NCBI GenBank assembly: GCA_010909165.1
Contig: MU008207.1
Span: 124,001 to 188,000, forward strand
Origin: Anthoceros angustus
Taxonomy: Eukaryota > Streptophyta > Anthocerotopsida > Anthocerotales > Anthocerotaceae
DNA: 64,000 nt
Direction of reading: 5' to 3'
Numbering within the stretch: the first letter of the stretch is position 1; every line of letters begins with the position of its first letter. The notes beneath the pieces were generated by a model, which worked only from the letters and a program-made list of their open reading frames with translations, searched no databases and was not told where the DNA came from. A program made the translations under genes and the position numbers. This document shows, piece after piece, positions 21,101-32,867 of the stretch.

Positions 21101-24100
21101 CAACACAGGTGCTGATCAAATAATGCTCCTGGTCTTGCCAAATGCTTTACAGCTTAAATAGATAGGTTACCTCAAATTTGGCCTTTGTCTGCAGGTTCCT
21201 CAGTATATTTTAGATGACAGGATCTTGGCTGGTATGGGTGGAACTTGCAATATCATCTGCACTCAACCTCGTAGAATTGCGGTGAGTAGTGGTGACTCTG
21301 TGGCAGCAGCAGGTATTAACCGTATATTGCTTGCTTAGGGAATCTTTGTAAAACGCGCTGTGTCAGGCCATCTCCGTTGCAGAGCGTGTGGCTGTAGAAC
21401 GCTGTGAGCCTTCACCAGGAAATAGTGGATCTCTTGTGGGCTATCAAGTACGTCTTGATGCTGCTTGGTAATGCTATTCCTTATACTGAACGGAACCTCA
21501 TTCAATCTTTAGACAGCATTATATATTAGAACTTTCTGTGAGTAACTGAGTTCGTTGTCGGTGTTCCAGTACTTCAAGCACGAAAATTCTGTTCTGTACT
21601 ACTGGTATACTGCTTCGACGGTTTGCTGTAAGTACTAATTCTGTAGGTCTTCTTATGGATAATCATGTGTGTCTGGTGTTTGTGATTTATCGACTGTTGC
21701 ATGGACAGAGTGACCTCAATTTGACTGAAGTCTCACATGTGGTGGTGGATGAAGTTCATGAGCGGAATGTCCTTGTAAGTAAAATGCTGCTGGTGGCTTC
21801 CTGAACTGAAGGTTTACCTCCAAGGATGATATATGATCTGTGTTGCCAACTTGGGATGATCCGCAGGGTGATTTTCTACTGGTCATACTTAAGGATCTTC
21901 TCGAACGAAGAAGGGAGATGGGAATACCACTTAAAGTTGTCATCATGTAATGTCATTTCATTTCTTCATGCATAGCTGGCCATCCTTTTGCATTGCAACT
22001 TCATGAGGGTTTTAGAGCAGGGAACCTCCTTTCGTATGCAGATATACACTGGTATGTTGACAAGTTTGAGCTGTAACCTTGCGCAGGTCTGCCACACTGG
22101 ACACAGATCTTTTTTCACAGTACTTTGGCGGTTGTCCAATTATATCTGTTAAAGGCCGGACACATCCTGTGACCACTAAATTTTTGGAGGACATCTATGA
22201 ATGGCTTGACTATCGGCTCACATCTGACTCATCAGCAGCAGTGCATCTTTCTAATCGAAGGCAGGTACTGCTTATAGTAGTCTTGCAGTGGAAATGGATC
22301 TTTCATACTTTGATAAGGTTGCTGAATGTCATCCCTGTGAGTCATGGGACGTTATTCACACTGATGGATGTGGCGCGTCCTCTGGACATGCAGGGATTCA
22401 AGAGTGCAGTTGGGGGTAGCAGAGGACGACAGAACCTCATTCGGACAGGGTTTGGGGATGAGAGCTTATTGGAGGAAGCACCTGTTAACCCCCTGTATGA
22501 TGAACAAATCTACCAACACTACAGTTCTAGAACACGTCAAACTTTGGTTAGTCTTCCCAAAGTTGGCCCTGTTAAGAACGTGAGGCGGTCAGAAGATCTG
22601 CAAGATCAATGTATGTTTTGTGTGCGTTCTTAGGGAATGCATTTCTGAGACTTTCCCCTCCTGCTGCTTGGTTTAATTGCAGGCGAGAGTAAATGAGGAA
22701 GTGATTGATTATGATTTGCTTGAAGATCTTATTATCGCCATTGATGAGCACCTGGAACCTGGTGCACTTCTAGTGTTCCTGCCTGTGAGTCATCTTTATA
22801 GAGTTTCTGCAAGTGGATCTTTGCTACTGGCCTGGTCGACATTTCACATGCCTCCAGAATGTGACTCACTCATGGCATGGTGATGTACAGGGACAAGCAG
22901 AGATTCAGTTGATCTTAGATCGACTTAGAGTTTCCAAGCGATTTGGTGGACCATCAGCAGATTGGCTACTTCCACTTCATTCTTCAGTTTCTTCAGCAGA
23001 TCAACGGAAAGTCTTTGCTAGTCCAGAAACTGGAGTCCGGAAGGTTCTCACCTGCAATACTTGTTGGTTTCTTGGATCACATACTGTGAGGAAGGATAAA
23101 AGAGTGAGATGGTGTAGCAATTGATGTTCATCAAGCTGATGTGTATGTATTTGTGATTATTAGATCGTTCTGTCTACAAACATTGCAGAGGCAAGCATAA
23201 CAATTGACGACGTTGTGCATGTCATTGACTGTGGGAAGCATAAGGAGAATCGTTTTGATCCTCGTCGAGTAAGTAACCTTGCACTTTCATGCTTAAATTC
23301 TTTTGTTCATCATGTCGACTAATTGTCACAAAAAATCTCTAGGGTATGACGAGTCTAGTGGAAGCTTGGGTTTCTCAAGCAAATGCCAAACAGCGGAGTG
23401 GGAGAGCAGGACGAGTTCAGCCTGGAAACTGCTTTTGTCTATATACTAGGCATCGTTTTGAGAATCTGATGCGCCCATTTCAGGTATATCTTTTCTGCCA
23501 CAATTGAGACAAGTGAAAGAGTTTTTACAGATGTAACTGGTACGCCTGTAGTGGGAATCTGAACAGCTAATCTGGTGTTCCATATCTTTCCTCCAGATTC
23601 CAGAGATATTGCGAGTCCCGTTGGTCGATCTCTGTCTGCAAATCAAAGTTCTCTTGCTTGGTGATGTCGCCTCCTTTCTTCAGAAGGTGCCTGTACAGCT
23701 CCTGGCAGTAGCGTTTCTGACTAAGTTCATCCGGTTGAGACTGGTTTGAAATATGCCTAGTGGTTCTCTGTCATGGCAGGCTCCAGAAAGGCCAACAGCA
23801 GAAGCTGTACAGAGTGCACTAACAACATTACACCAGGTGAGTCGTGAATGTGTACCAAGTTGTCCTTTCTATCTGTTTGTGAGCCTCGTGTTTGCTGCGT
23901 TCAGGTTGGGGCTTTTGATGAAAACGAGGCCCTAACATCTCTTGGATATCATCTGGCTGCCCTGCCAGTGGACGTTCATATTGGGAAGGTGATAGAGAAG
24001 ATACTTGAACCCATCTTTCTTGTAGATTTCACGTTGATTCTCTGCATAGCTGAGTAAATAAACAATGAACTGATGAATACAGATTTTCTTGAACGCAGAT

Positions 24101-25778
24101 GATGTTATATGGAGCAATACTTGGCTGTTTAAGTCCAGTTCTTACTGTTGCTGCTTGTCTCAGCCACAGAAGTCCATTTGTTGTACCGCAGGATCAGGCA
24201 AGTACTCAGCACGACTCGTGCTTATTTCGACTGCCAACCATGTTACTCAAGTTTTCACTACCTTTGCATTGCCATTCAGAAAGAAGAAGCAGTCCGAGCA
24301 CTACAATCCTTGCTTGGTGAAGGTGAGGAGCGTACGGTTGAGCAGAGCATTGGGAAAGGTCAACAGTCTGATCATTTGGCCATGGTGGCTGCCTATGATG
24401 GCTGGAGGAGAATGGTAGAAAATTTCTTCCTTTCAGAAGACGGGTGCCTTCTGCTTTCACAGTCTTTTATAGATTGTTCAGCACTCCTGAATGCTGTGAT
24501 CCCATATACTTGGGACGCCGAATGGCACGATTGGATGGTTTATCTGCAGAAAAGTGGGAAAGCGGCCAGGACATACTGTACGACCTATTTCTTGAGTTCG
24601 GTAACTCTAAGCATGTTAAGGTGTGACCTTCTTCTGTGTGGATCCACAGTTGTGTTATGTTCCCTGTGGCTTCATTCAGAGACAAGGGGCTGTTGATGTT
24701 TGGCAGAGATATGCGAACCCAGCTCGCTTTCCTTCTCAAGGATATTGGATTCGTTGCTCGCCAGGAGGTTGGTTTCTCTTTACATTTGGAATATATTGAC
24801 CTGATTCTGAAGCCAGATTCAACTGTTCATATTTGTTCAGATACTGAGCAAATTATATGAACCTCCTTTCACCGCAGGTAGATGGAGGAACAAGTGGAGA
24901 TTGGATGGATGATGTGGATAAACCGTTCAATAGAAATTCCAAACATCCTGCAGTCGTGAAGGTGCGTGTCAAGTCATCGAATACAATGTCACTAGCAGCT
25001 GTTTAAATGCATGGCTAATGTTAGACACAGGCAGCTGTATGTGCGGGTCTGTATCCTCAAGTGGCTGCAATGGATGAAGACAGCATTGCCTCCGGGCATG
25101 CAAGTGCACTCAGCCTGCGCGCAGGCTTATCTTCAGGGCAAAGGCCTCGGTGGTCTGATGGCCAACGAGAAGTTTTCATACATCCTTCTTCTATCAACAG
25201 CAGTGTATCTGAGTTCCGTCACCCATTCCTCCTTTTTCACGAAAAGGTAAGGTGACAGTTTCTGCAGCTCTTAGGATGGACAGCTAGAACATTTGCAGCA
25301 CTTACAGATCACTTTTACTGACAGGTTAACACCAGTAGGGTGTACTTGCGTGACACGACAGTGGTCTCCCCATATGCTCTCCTCCTCTTCGGTGGCTTGA
25401 TCAGTGTCCAGCATCAGGTGCGTCCCATGTTTCAGCATGGGGTGCTTTTCTGTGCTAGCCTACTGCATGTGGTAACATGTAGACACCTGCAGGCTGGTCG
25501 TGTCGTCGTGGATGGATGGCTGAAGATGCGTGCTCCTGCGCAAACTGCCGTGTATTTTAAGGAACTACGACTTGCCCTTGACTCCATCATGCGCGAGAAA
25601 ATAGGGGCACCCCAGGTGTGCATTCGTCTTCCTGGTTCTTATCCCTCAGGTCATGTCTTCTCTATGCTTAATGCAAATCGTTTACCATTGGCAGGGCACT
25701 TGGTCAGAAGATGCTAATAGGTTCATCCCGATCATCACTCGGCTATTGATTGATGAAGACAAGCCAAGTGTGGTTTAG
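18132..25778 (+). CDS. DExH-box ATP-dependent RNA helicase, DHX29/DHX57-like (plant DExH4/DExH7 group)
   Basis: A many-exon gene with short introns. The chosen ATG at 18132 gives [20 protein letters not shown] and a UBA-like helical segment ending in the first exon at about 18407; the family commonly has UBA and RWD domains here. Helicase motifs: [11 protein letters not shown] (21079-21108), Ia CTQPRRIA (about 21258-21281), II DEVHER (21748-21765), III SATL (split by an intron, 21947/22087), [12 protein letters not shown] (about 23176-23208) and [10 protein letters not shown] (23391-23414). The HA2 region and a C-terminal OB-type segment ([31 protein letters not shown]) follow, and the frame ends DEDKPSVV at TAG 25776. 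Relatives unwind structured RNA, for example in ribosomal scanning; some plant members are predicted plastid-targeted. Exons between about 18410 and 21000 are only partly resolved, and a stop-containing stretch near 18610-18690 must be intronic or damaged. Confidence 0.9.
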
Positions 25779-26953
25779 AAAAGACCCATGTAGTTTGGGT
25801 CTGAACATGTGGCTCCTATTTGTCGTCCATTGCATGGATCCACTTTACCCCACTGTGCCAACCTATCTGATAACCTAGCGGCGGTAATGGATTCATTGTT
25901 CCTCGTCACTCCGTACTACATATGCACGCCTCCATTTGTCCCAAGCTATCGGATTTGTATCCATTTCAACTCACCGTGTCGAACCATCTGATAATTCTCC
26001 CTCACCCTGCGGAACTATCTGAGCCCATATGGATCCACTTCACCTGACGGTGGCAAGCTACACGAGTAAGAACCCAATAACCGTACCATTGCAAAGCTAT
26101 CGAGGATAAATCAATTTTCTTTTCTTTTAACTGTCTGAGCATGATTTTCCCTCACAATTGACGTCGAAGCTATCCCGCGAACTTCACTGCCGTCTAGGAG
26201 CTGACTCAAAGCTGGAGGCTCACTATCTGTCGGTCATGCACCATGCCTCGTTCGGACAACGATCATCAGCTCAGAGCAGTAACCATTAAATCGCACGTCT
26301 TAGCACATGGTTCTCACCAGTGATCTATTGCGTCCGAGTTCAATGGTAGATACAAATCATATACTCAGATGCCTAATCTAACTGCACACACCTAATCCCT
26401 GAAGACCTGGCCTCAACAAGACAGGGAAGCCCTCCTCCCCCCCAAACTCCTTGTGTAGGGCAATGCACTGATGCGAAAGACCTGCTGCCACAGGTTCAGC
26501 GTGCACTTCCACCTTTCAATAACTGAACAGCGGATGTATTGTACAACACCTCGTTCTGTGAGCTTCACGATCCGACCATGCAACTGAGAGCGTTGTCAGC
26601 TTCAAAGCATCACGAATGGCTTGGCCCACTTGGTTCCAGCTAGGTTTCCAACATTTAGACTATTAACTTATGACCTCTGCCGTTGCTGCCGCTCAAGTAA
26701 TGCGGACACAAGAACCCTGCAAAAGGAAAACGAAGAAAATTGCTGATTCAGTGCACCGGCTGCATGGCAGGGCTCCTGATCCTACTGGACGTTTGGATCA
26801 GAATAAAGCACTGCAAACTAGTGACACAATAAGGACAAGGTTACAACAGTCCACGAGGCTCCCGACGACAATGTTACGCCAGTCGTCACTCAACAATTGC
26901 AATACCTCACCTTGAAAACCACGAAAGAGTGCCCCACTCGACAGTAGCATCCA
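25779..26953. other. Intergenic between convergent genes, nothing recognised
   Basis: The helicase and E2 genes point toward each other, so this holds both 3' UTRs. No further frame, RNA or repeat was recognised. Confidence 0.5.
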
Positions 26954-28460
26954 CTAAACATTGTCATCATGAAACCACCAACGGGTCTCTTTAGGTGAAC
27001 GCCCATTTCGACAGTTCCTCACATATCTATCATTATCTGGAGGTCTTGCCTGAAACATTCAGAGCATGAGGAGGAGGTTAGCCCTGCGGACTGCAAGGAT
27101 ACACTGAAAGCAACCCGTCAGTAATACATGCACGTATCCAGCAACGATAGTGTCTTATTCATGCAAAGCTTCAAATAAGACACAATCTAAGCTTGATAAG
27201 AAAACCCCATCACCTTAACCGTAGAGCTTGAAAGCATGGACAGTATGCTGATGCAGATCGAACTGACAGTCATAGCTGGGGACCACGAGTCATACAAAAT
27301 ATCTGGCAACGGTGGAAAAAGTGGTCAGCACAGCTTTCTTCAGACTGCGTACCCAAATATCATGTGCAAAGTATTGCTGGGACATCCAGCAGATTGAGAG
27401 CAGGAATCAAGATGCACTGACCTAAGCAGATGTGACCATTGCTGTATATATGAGGGTGCAGAGGAGGAGACTGGACAAAAATGACCTGCCACAAACATGC
27501 ACCATGTTATTTGAAAGAGCCTGAAAGAACCCCTAACACGTCCCATGAGAACAAGTGCAGACCGCATCGGATTTAGCAAGTCTAAACAGCAGTGCCTTAC
27601 GAGATCGTCACGCTAAAGTCTGACATCAATGGATGAAAGGGCACCACACCACAGCAAACAACAGGAATTCAAAAGAAGCTGTTTCCAGGACCATTTCTGA
27701 TCACCACCTTCGCAATTCTGCCATGAAATCCAGCACTAAGTTCCCTCCTACTGCTCCGAACAGTAAGAGAGCTTCGAACATGAAAAACAGACTTCACCCG
27801 ACAGCACTTAATCCAGCACATGTAGCGCACTCCACATATCCAGCGATCCTCCAGAACTACAGCTCAACGTGAGACCCACTAAGCTAGTGGCTCAGTAGTG
27901 ACACGGGAGGATGTTTTGTCACTGTAATGTAGGATCCACTAGGCACCCTATCCCATAATCTAGGGTATCAAAAGCTCTCTTCTACCTGCTAGGCATACGC
28001 AGCTGGATGGTCCAAGTAAAGAGCTGTTTACGATATAGACCTGAGGAGCCTCCATGGGGTAATGTTCCGGGAAGTCAACTTGCAGCTGATACTGCTCATT
28101 GGCGTACAGCGTGCCTGAGGCGCCTGTCACTTCGATAAGCCACCTGGAAACCAGTATTCCAGTGAGAAACGCGAGACATAAACCGGATGCAGGCATGAAG
28201 AGACAATAATCAAGCACCTCTGCAGGTTGTCCGTAACCCGATGCTTGAATCCCGCAGGAGGATTCAACTGCCACTCAGCAAGCTCTTTCTGGAGACGATT
28301 CGCAGCAATCCTGCTGAGGGTCTGAAGAGTTGGCAGTTAGCAATCCGGATCAGAATTGCAGGCCAGATTTTACAAAATTTTAGGAACGCTATGCTGTGTG
28401 ACCCGAGCAACAGCAACAGGCAGAATAAAGGAAGACCTTCTGGGAAGTAGAGGTGCTCAT
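26954..28460 (-). CDS. Ubiquitin-conjugating enzyme E2, plant UBC15/16/18-like
   Basis: Six exons on the minus strand keep frame with GT..AG introns: 28460-28437, 28321-28218, 28143-28041, 27485-27422, 27302-27220 and 27049-26954, giving 157 residues. It starts MSTSTSQK, then ANRLQKELAEWQLNPPAGF, GTLYANEQYQLQVDFPEHYP and HPHIYSNGHICL; the Cys in GHICLDILYDSW is the expected catalytic cysteine. The C-terminus (NGRSPKETRWWFHDDNV) matches the UBC15/16/18 group closely and also resembles animal UBE2W. The enzyme accepts ubiquitin from E1 and passes it to substrates with an E3. No broken residues were seen. The start ATG was chosen because it gives the family's short N-terminus followed by a good donor. 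Confidence 0.95.
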
Positions 28461-28963
28461 GGTGGCAGGCATGTGCACGCGGGAACGGGAAGTCGTGGTC
28501 AGAGAAGCCGCGGATGAAAGGTTTACGGGTCAGCACGGCACCAGCAGCAGAGGTGACATGCATCCTTCGCCCATGGCAGGCGGCTCGCTCCCCTCTACGC
28601 CTCCCTTGCCACTCGACCCTGTTTTACTGGTGGCCCAGGCACAAATCAGACGGACCCGGTGTCAAATATGTAACCTAGAATAATAAACATTATCATACAA
28701 ACAATGTAGGCATGTGCAGCGCGCTTTATGGAAAAGCGAGAGACGGGATCATTCCATGTACCTTCGGGCGCACTTACATGAACCAACCCGTTCACCCCTG
28801 TTTCGAGTAAGAAAGGGTTATCGATAATCCTGCTATTATGATCAAAGTCCACCAAAACGATCGGTGGCAAAGGAAGTGGGGTTCAAAATCTGGGTGACTT
28901 GGATTTTTTTTTTTTTCGGGTGGTGTAGAGGGTGATTTGGATTTCACAAGTGATGGAGGATGA
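28461..28963. other. Promoter-side region of the E2 gene
   Basis: No gene recognised. A run of 14 T lies at about 28904-28917. The sequence next to the E2 start contains many short CT and GC-rich tracts, as a plant promoter or 5' UTR might, but no defined element stands out. Confidence 0.4.
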
Positions 28964-29859
28964 CTATGAGGTTCTTGATATATTAGGGTTTGGTGAGGAG
29001 TTTGCTACCATTGAGAAGGTCTTCACAAGGTGTCTTGGCACACAAGCAGAGCAGAAGAATGTGCCTAATGCATGTGTGCACGAGACTTCACCGATGCCTC
29101 CTCCACGGCACCTTTGATCTTCGCTGATTTTGTGGACGAGGTTGATGTAGATGCATTGTGCTCGGTAACCTGTAGGCCGTAATTCCGAATGTTTCTCCCA
29201 ACACGCCGCTTCATTGTGCTTGTACCTCCCACAGCCAGGGCACGGCTTCTTATCCTTAACTCCTCCGAATGCATGCTCACACTCATGAGGGGAATGGTCC
29301 GTCCCTCGGCACCTCACGTAAGGGCTCCTCCATTCTGGCCTCCGTATTGGTCATGTCGTCCGCCACTCCTACGTGTGCTGGAGTGATCACTTGCAACAAC
29401 ATGAGAGAAAGTGTCGGCGGGCCCTATCTTGTCAGTCATCTCGTACACTTCTTGAAGGGTGTAGTGTTGCCCCTTCGTGCTATGCACTCTTTGTTGCACC
29501 TTCATGTGCTGCGTATATGGCAATGCTTGCAAATACTTCTCTGTAGCCACTCGGTCACTCAGGATCTTAGTTTCATATACCTACTGGTCGATTCTTCGGT
29601 AAGCCATGTTTGTAGTCTCGCCTGGCTTCAGCTTGAAGTGTGTCAGCTCAGAGATCTTCTCATCCGTGCTTGCAAGAAACTCTAGCTGGAAGATGTCAGA
29701 CATCTCTTCAATGGGATCTTGCCCACTTGGTGCTACTGCTCCGTCTGCACTGGTTCCTTCGGAGCTCGAATTGCTACTTGTTGGTCCTCCAGATGTGCCG
29801 CTCAACAACTTCGCCTTGTGCTCTCGATCGCACGCCAATGCTTCATGGCCTAGCATCAC
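28964..29859 (-). mobile_element. LTR retroelement gag remnant with zinc knuckle
   Basis: Three minus-strand frames in order: an acidic segment (29859-29581) with FQLEFLASTDEKISELTHFK and KPGETTNMAYRR; a segment (29550-29314) with ATEKYLQALPYTQHMKVQQR; then a Cys/His cluster CPGCGRYKHNEAAC in 29317-28964. This is the layout of a retroelement gag ending in a zinc-binding knuckle. Stops and frameshifts separate the pieces and no pol follows before the E2 promoter, so it is a truncated copy. Confidence 0.6.
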
Positions 29860-29879
29860 CTTAGCAAGCCTAGTATCTC

Positions 29880-30480
29880 CTTAGCATGGCCTAGCATCGT
29901 CTAGCACAGTTAGCACACTAGCACACTAAGCCTTGCGTGACCTAGCATCGCCTAACTTGCCTAACAAGCTTATCAAATCCTAGCACGCCTATCTAACGTA
30001 CACAAGAGATCATAGCTTGTAACAATAAGAGAGAGTGGCTCGCATGTCGTGGCACAAACACACTTTCCCCACGAGAACAATACGCAAATTCTTCACACAT
30101 CGCTCTCGGAGTTATAGCTTTGGCCTCCTTACAACATTCTTGCATTGCATATCTAAAGGACAAGATATGATCTAAGCTTGTCCTCTGTTAAAGGGGATAT
30201 ATATATACTAGCCCTTGGCACCAACATATTCCTAAGATATCGTATTGGCATCAGCATATGCCGGAAATATCCAAAGAATACACTATAATATGCAAGGAAT
30301 ATGCTAAAGCATATTACTTGAGCATATCCACTTAGCTATTGCTAACCATGTTTAATAAACACCAATCAATGCTTAATTAACATAAGCGCTTTAGATTATT
30401 AATACTAATTACTTACTTTAAGATAAGTAATTAGATTAATTAATGTTAATTAGACACTAAACCCAAGTGCAGAGATTAGT
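29880..30480 (-). repeat. Probable 5' LTR or leader of the minus-strand gag remnant
   Basis: It lies immediately upstream (minus sense) of the gag remnant. It has CTAGCA-rich short repeats at 29850-29990 and a minus-strand TATA-like TAGTATATATATATCCCC near 30197-30214. AT-rich blocks continue to about 30475. LTR ends were not located. Confidence 0.4.
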
Positions 30481-30489
30481 GTCACACGG

Positions 30490-30645
30490 CATGACAGTTG
30501 CGAAGTGGGGGAGGATGTGGAAGGGAGATAGGGGGGGAGGGGGGAGAGGGAATTACTTCGATTTCGTCTTTCCCCTTGGAGGGGAGTGGGCAAGGGGGAG
30601 CTAAAGTTTGTTAAGTGGCCTACATAACTATGCCATGACAGTTGC
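30490..30645. repeat. Short insert flanked by 12-bp direct repeats
   Basis: CATGACAGTTGC occurs at 30490-30501 and 30634-30645. The 132 bp between are G-rich and include a stretch starting GGAGGGGAGTGGGC that recurs at about 36663-36735. The layout is that of a small insertion with a target-site duplication. Confidence 0.45.
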
Positions 30646-31586
30646 TTTATGGAGTTGTGCTTGTATATGCCTTCAAATTATAAAGAAGGAGAATCAGTAT
30701 GCTCGTAGTTGAGCAAGAATAAGGCTGGCTTTCTCTAGCTATGGTAGCAAAGCCTTTCAAATGACAATAAGACTTTATCACTTTTCATGACAAGAGCTCT
30801 CACAAGCATCTTGGCCTAATCAAACATCACACCTCGTCTTTGTATATTCAATAGAGATCTCTCCAAAATTAGATGAGCCTCGAGACACCTCGTCTGCACA
30901 GCCCCTTGAAAAACTAGTTCATCCAGTCTTGGAAAGCTCCAATATAGGCACAACTGGTAAATAATTTCAAAATAATAAATTATTATCTATTAGTTCTATA
31001 AATATGAAGATAACTCACCATGGTCAAGTAGAACAGAACTTGAGAATCCATTCGGAGTGTTGAAAGTTGGAAAAGGTAGATAGAGACACAAAATTACTTG
31101 CACGGTGCGTGTAGCGACTTTTTTTTGTGACGCTCGTCCCGGGTATGCTCTGCACCAAGTCCAGGAATTTTGCTTGGAACACATCCATGGTGAGATTCGT
31201 GACCAGTAGCCCTCTGAAGTGGGCCAGGAGATCTCTCCAATGGCTCCCGGCATATAGATAAATGAACAGGCCATGTTCTAGTGCAACGGCATCAAGTTGT
31301 TGTGTAATACTAAAAAATACGTGATCCAGGCTCTTCGGCGGAAGGGGACAAATAAAGAGAAATGTGGAGGCCAGGTGGTAGAATGTGATTCACGGCGAGG
31401 AGGCGAGGAGCGTTGCGTGCCGGGGCCCGGGCCGGCAGAGGCACGTGGTTTGGCGGGTGGCCTTGGCTGTACGAAACACCTCCTGAAGCTTCCGCGTGTA
31501 AACAGTGAGGGTTTCTCTGAAAACGGCCTCCGGGTGGGGTGGGGTGGGGTGGACTGTCCTCCCGCCTTGGTTACTTCGTCCATCGG
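30646..31586. other. Intergenic, nothing recognised
   Basis: No frame or RNA supported. A GGGGT repeat (four units) lies at about 31534-31552. The duplicated SAT promoter region begins at 31587. Confidence 0.5.
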
Positions 31587-31699
31587 AAGCATAGGCTATA
31601 GATATAAAGGTATGACCCGCTACTGCCAATGTGTTGATCCTACAGTAGAAAGTTTAACAAAACACAGTGTGTTTGTCTAGGAGATCAAGAATCCCGAGC

Positions 31700-32867
31700 A
31701 TGGCTAGCCTCGTCCAAGGCGCAGCGGCGGCAGCAGTAGCAGCGGCCATGACTGTGGACACCGCGCGGCCGCTGCAGGAGCCTCACTTTCTGGCTAGCGT
31801 TGGCCATGCCTGCTGCAGCAGCAGCAGCAGCGGTAGCGGAGGCGTCAGGAACACGGTGCCCTTCCCCTGGCTCGCCTCCACCACGAGGTTGAAGCGGGAA
31901 GCCAAGATGGCGAGGCGCATCAGCGCCATTCTCATGGAGGAGCGGGACAGCGGCAGCAGCAGCAGCAGCCCTACCAGCAGCAGCACCACCACGGCGAGCT
32001 TGCACCTGCTGTTCCAGCAACAGCAGGAGGCCAGCAGCGGCGCGCTGGACCTCAGGCTGGAGGCGGACGAGCTCTGGCTGGAACTGCGGCGCGAGGCGCA
32101 CGCGGAGTCGGAGGTGGAGCCGGCGCTGGTGAGCTACTACTACTCCACGGTGCTGGCGCATCGTTCTTTGGAGCGAGCTTTGGCGTTTCATCTGGGGAAC
32201 AAGCTGGCCAGCTCTACGCTGCTGAGCACGCAGCTCTTCAGCCTCATTCTGGACACTTTCTCGGAGGACAGCGGGATTCGCGACGCGGTTCGCGCAGATC
32301 TGAGAGCGGTGCGGGAGAGGGATCCGGCCTGCATCTCCTACGCGCACGCAATGCTGAATTTCAAGGGGTTCTTGGCGTGCCAGTCGCACCGGGTGTCGCA
32401 CCGGCTGTGGAATCAGGGAAGGGTGTCGCTGGCTCTGGCTATTCAAAGCCGGGTGTCGGAGGTGTTTCACGTGGACATCCACCCGGCGGCTACCATCGGC
32501 AAGGGCGTCCTGTTCGACCACGCGACGGGCGTGGTGGTGGGAGAGACGGCCACCATCGGCAGCTAACGTCTCCATTCTTCACCATGTCACGTTGGGAGGC
32601 ACAGGTGCTACACGAGGGATCGGCACCCTAAAATTGCGGATGGTGTCCTCATCGGCGCCGGAGCTACCATTTTAGGGAACATTCGGGTTGGGAGTGTGCT
32701 AAGATCGGGCTGGCTCTGTGGTGCTCATTGATGTTCCTCCTCACACCACTGCAGTAGGCAATCCGGCGCGCGTTGTCGGAGGCGGGAAGCACGGCACCGC
32801 AACAAAAGCTAAAGAGCCTCCCAGTGAGACCATGGACCACACTTCCTGGTCTGACTATGTTATTTAG
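31700..32867 (+). pseudogene. SERAT: Serine acetyltransferase copy 1 (disrupted)
   Basis: ATG at 31700 starts MASLVQGAAAAAVAAAMTVD and the frame continues for about 288 residues through the SAT N-terminal helical domain and into the left-handed beta-helix, with VFHVDIHPAATIGKGVLFDH. It then hits a stop at IGS* (32563) where the other copies read IGNN. Further down are a frameshift in a G-run before DRHPKI (about 32620) and a second G deletion in AKIGAGS (about 32706). The C-terminal MDHTSWSDYVI is still readable, ending at TAG 32867. SAT makes O-acetylserine for cysteine synthesis. As sequenced this copy lacks the catalytic His of ILHHVTLGG in frame. Confidence 0.85.

Noticed and set aside
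26670-26915. Plus-strand 81-residue frame downstream of the helicase
   Set aside because: No domain or splice context, and it lies in the 3' flank of the minus-strand E2 gene. Not supported as a gene.
31685-32575. Long open frame of 296 residues on the minus strand opposite SAT copy 1
   Set aside because: It is the antisense shadow of a GC-rich coding region. The plus strand gives a clear SAT match, while the minus frame has no recognisable domain and is mostly Arg/Gln/Leu runs.
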